Shown here: positions 5,149-6,516 of the stretch, in pieces | Layout of the letters: each line of letters starts with the position of its first letter | Numbering within the stretch: position 1 is the first letter of the stretch | Source: Actinomycetes bacterium | GTDB taxonomy: Bacteria; Actinomycetota; Actinomycetes; Actinomycetales; Cellulomonadaceae | Length of the DNA stretch: 6,516 nucleotides | Assembly: GCA_023430425.1 (NCBI GenBank) | Contig: JAEZAR010000339.1 | Location: 1-6,516, forward strand | Direction: 5' to 3' | Notes under the pieces: model-generated | What the model was told of the DNA's origin: nothing | The model's input: only the letters and a program-made list of their open reading frames with translations | Database searches by the model: none | Translations under genes and position numbers: made by a program

Positions 5149-6516
5149 ACCACGTGACCTGCGGCGACCGGTACCACGGCAGGCGGGCCGCGTCCCAGGC
5201 GGGCGCGAGCCGGGCGACGCGGACGGCGAAGTCGGGCCACCGTCGTCGGGGTGGCACCGACCACGCGACCTCGGCGACGGCCGCGAGCCGCGGCAGCAGC
5301 AGGGTGAACAGGTCGTCGCGGGTGCGGACGGTCTCCGACCACAGTGCGGCCTCGATCCCGGCGACCGACCCGGGCAGCAGCGCCGGCAGCACCTCCAGCG
5401 GCTCCCACTGGTAGGCGCCGCGCAGGTCGACGTTGCGCGGCCAGGTCGCCCCGGCGGGGCCCGCGGTGTCGTACTTCAGGTCCAGGTAGACGCGGCTCGC
5501 GGGGGAGAGCACGACGTGCGCGCCCTGCCAGGCCGCGTCGATCACCGACGAGGGGTCGGCGCGCTCGTCCCAGAACTGGACCACTGTCCCCGGGGCGAGC
5601 GGGGTCTGCGTGATCTCCTGCCACCCGACGACGGTCTTGCCGCGCACGCGCACCTGCTCGGCGATCATGGCGACGGTGCGCGCGTACTCGGCCCGCGTCA
5701 TCGTCAGCGCCTCCTCCCCGCCGATGTGCAGGTAGGGGCCGCGGGTCATCGCGGCGACGTCGCGGATGACGTCCTCCACGAAGGCCCGGGTCGCGGGCAG
5801 GTCGGGGTGCAGGTGGCTGAAGCCGACGTCGACGCCGGTGTACGGGTCCGCGGGCCGGCCGGTCGCGGTGAGCTCGCCGTAGGCGTGCTGGGCGGCGTTG
5901 ACGTGGCCCGGGAGGTCGACCTCCGGGATGAGGGTGATGCCGCGGGCCGCCGCGTACCGCTGGATCCGGTCGAAGTCGGCGACGGTGTACCAGCCGCCCG
6001 GACCGCCGCCGACAGCCGTGCGCCCGCCGACCTCGGTGAGCAGCGGCCGGGAGGGGATCTCCAGCCGCCAGCCCTGGTCGTCCGTGAGGTGCAGGTGCAG
6101 CACGTTGAGCTTGAGGTCGGTCATGACGTCGAGCACCTGCTCGACCGTCGCGACGTCGTGGAAGTGCCGGGCGACGTCCAGGTGCAGGCCCCGCCAGGAG
6201 AACCGCGGCCCGTCGACGACGAAGGCGGGCCGCACGGCGCGCACGCCGTCGGCGCCCGTGACGACGAGCTGGCGCATGGTGGCGGCCCCGTGGCGCAGCC
6301 CGTCCAGGTCGACGGCGGTGATGAGCGCGCGCATCGAGTCGACCTGCAGGCGGTACGCGCCCGACGACGCCGACCCGGCCCCGCCCGCGAGGAGGCGGAG
6401 CACGACGGCGCCGGGCCGCCCGTCGTCGTGGCTGACGGTGATCTCGGCGCCCGCGAGGGCGCTGAGCTGAGCCGCCACCAGGACGCCGACGGCCTCCGCC
6501 TCGCCCGTCGCCACCA
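5147..6516 (-). CDS. GH20 beta-N-acetylhexosaminidase, 5'-truncated, with Glu-Glu in place of the catalytic Asp-Glu pair
   Basis: The gene runs off the right edge. The GTG at 6514 is probably internal, because the N-terminal GH20b domain looks incomplete by a few dozen residues. Numbering from that GTG, residues about 1-105 are the GH20b alpha/beta domain and about 106-455 the catalytic TIM barrel. Family motifs present are SWRGLHLDVARHF (substrate Arg, codon 6193-6191), HLTDDQGWR, PEVDLPGH (Asp 5917-5915, His 5905-5903), HIGG, GWQEI, QFW, VYLDLKYD and LWSE. The enzymes remove terminal beta-GlcNAc or GalNAc by substrate-assisted catalysis through an oxazolinium ion. The family Asp-Glu pair reads Glu267-Glu268 here (5716-5711): the acid/base Glu is kept, and the Asp that orients the N-acetyl group is Glu. 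No C-terminal binding module or anchor is present, and a signal peptide cannot be judged because the N-terminus is missing. Next to the phosphorylase gene, trimming of chitooligosaccharides is the likely role. The family is certain; activity and specificity are less so. Confidence 0.92.
   Translation of the reverse strand, partial: VATGEAEAVGVLVAAQLSALAGAEITVSHDDGRPGAVVLRLLAGGAGSASSGAYRLQVDSMRALITAVDLDGLRHGAATMRQLVVTGADGVRAVRPAFVVDGPRFSWRGLHLDVARHFHDVATVEQVLDVMTDLKLNVLHLHLTDDQGWRLEIPSRPLLTEVGGRTAVGGGPGGWYTVADFDRIQRYAAARGITLIPEVDLPGHVNAAQHAYGELTATGRPADPYTGVDVGFSHLHPDLPATRAFVEDVIRDVAAMTRGPYLHIGGEEALTMTRAEYARTVAMIAEQVRVRGKTVVGWQEITQTPLAPGTVVQFWDERADPSSVIDAAWQGAHVVLSPASRVYLDLKYDTAGPAGATWPRNVDLRGAYQWEPLEVLPALLPGSVAGIEAALWSETVRTRDDLFTLLLPRLAAVAEVAWSVPPRRRWPDFAVRVARLAPAWDAARLPWYRSPQVTW

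Noticed and set aside
2290..5157. 955-codon + strand frame overlapping GH94 and running into the opposing small gene and GH20
   Set aside because: It is almost entirely Arg/Ala/Pro/Gly-rich low complexity, and it crosses three recognisable genes in wrong frames.
5154..5624. Upstream extension of the small gene's frame into GH20
   Set aside because: This part is Arg/Pro/Ala-rich shadow of the GH20 coding sequence. The composition becomes protein-like only near 5153-5135, where start codons and a ribosome site occur.
1..6516. CRISPR arrays, tRNA or rRNA genes, insertion sequences, attachment sites
   Set aside because: No spaced direct repeats, RNA-like cloverleaf sequences, transposase motifs or terminal inverted repeats are visible. 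Recurrent gcc/gtc/gac triplets reflect codon bias.

Overview
This is a fully coding stretch of very G+C-rich DNA in which almost every codon ends in G or C. That composition and the protein types suggest a high-G+C actinobacterium, possibly a Cellulomonas-like chitin or cellulose degrader. The genus is an inference from composition and gene content, not a demonstrated fact.

The layout is two convergent gene pairs. On the + strand, positions 1-2187 hold the 3' part of a gene for a fused protein: a GlmU-type sugar-nucleotidyltransferase domain followed by a complete phosphohexomutase domain. It is cut by the left window edge. After 34 bases comes a complete GH94 phosphorylase (2222-4684) that reads as an N,N'-diacetylchitobiose phosphorylase rather than a cellobiose phosphorylase. 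On the - strand, entering from the right edge, is a 5'-truncated GH20 beta-N-acetylhexosaminidase (5147 to the edge). It is followed 11 bases downstream by a small unrecognised protein of about 141 residues (4710-5135). The two pairs meet tail to tail with only 25 bases between stop codons.

The genes fit one pathway, intracellular use of chitin fragments. The phosphorylase splits (GlcNAc)2 with phosphate into GlcNAc-1-phosphate and GlcNAc. The mutase domain would turn GlcNAc-1-P into GlcNAc-6-P for catabolism. The nucleotidyltransferase domain, if active, would instead turn GlcNAc-1-P and UTP into UDP-GlcNAc. The GH20 enzyme would release GlcNAc from chitooligosaccharide ends. The combination of mutase, chitobiose phosphorylase and GH20 recalls the Vibrio chitin catabolic cluster (VC0611-VC0613, from memory), here with a fused nucleotidyltransferase and with the GH20 gene on the opposite strand.

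Three points stand out. The first is the nucleotidyltransferase-mutase fusion itself. The second is that the fused nucleotidyltransferase domain has lost the usual GxGTRM and PK signature while keeping its other motifs. The third is that the GH20 enzyme has Glu-Glu where the family has the catalytic Asp-Glu pair, although every other active-site motif I can check is intact. No RNA genes, mobile elements, CRISPR arrays or origins are visible, and no promoter can be seen because both transcription units start outside the window.
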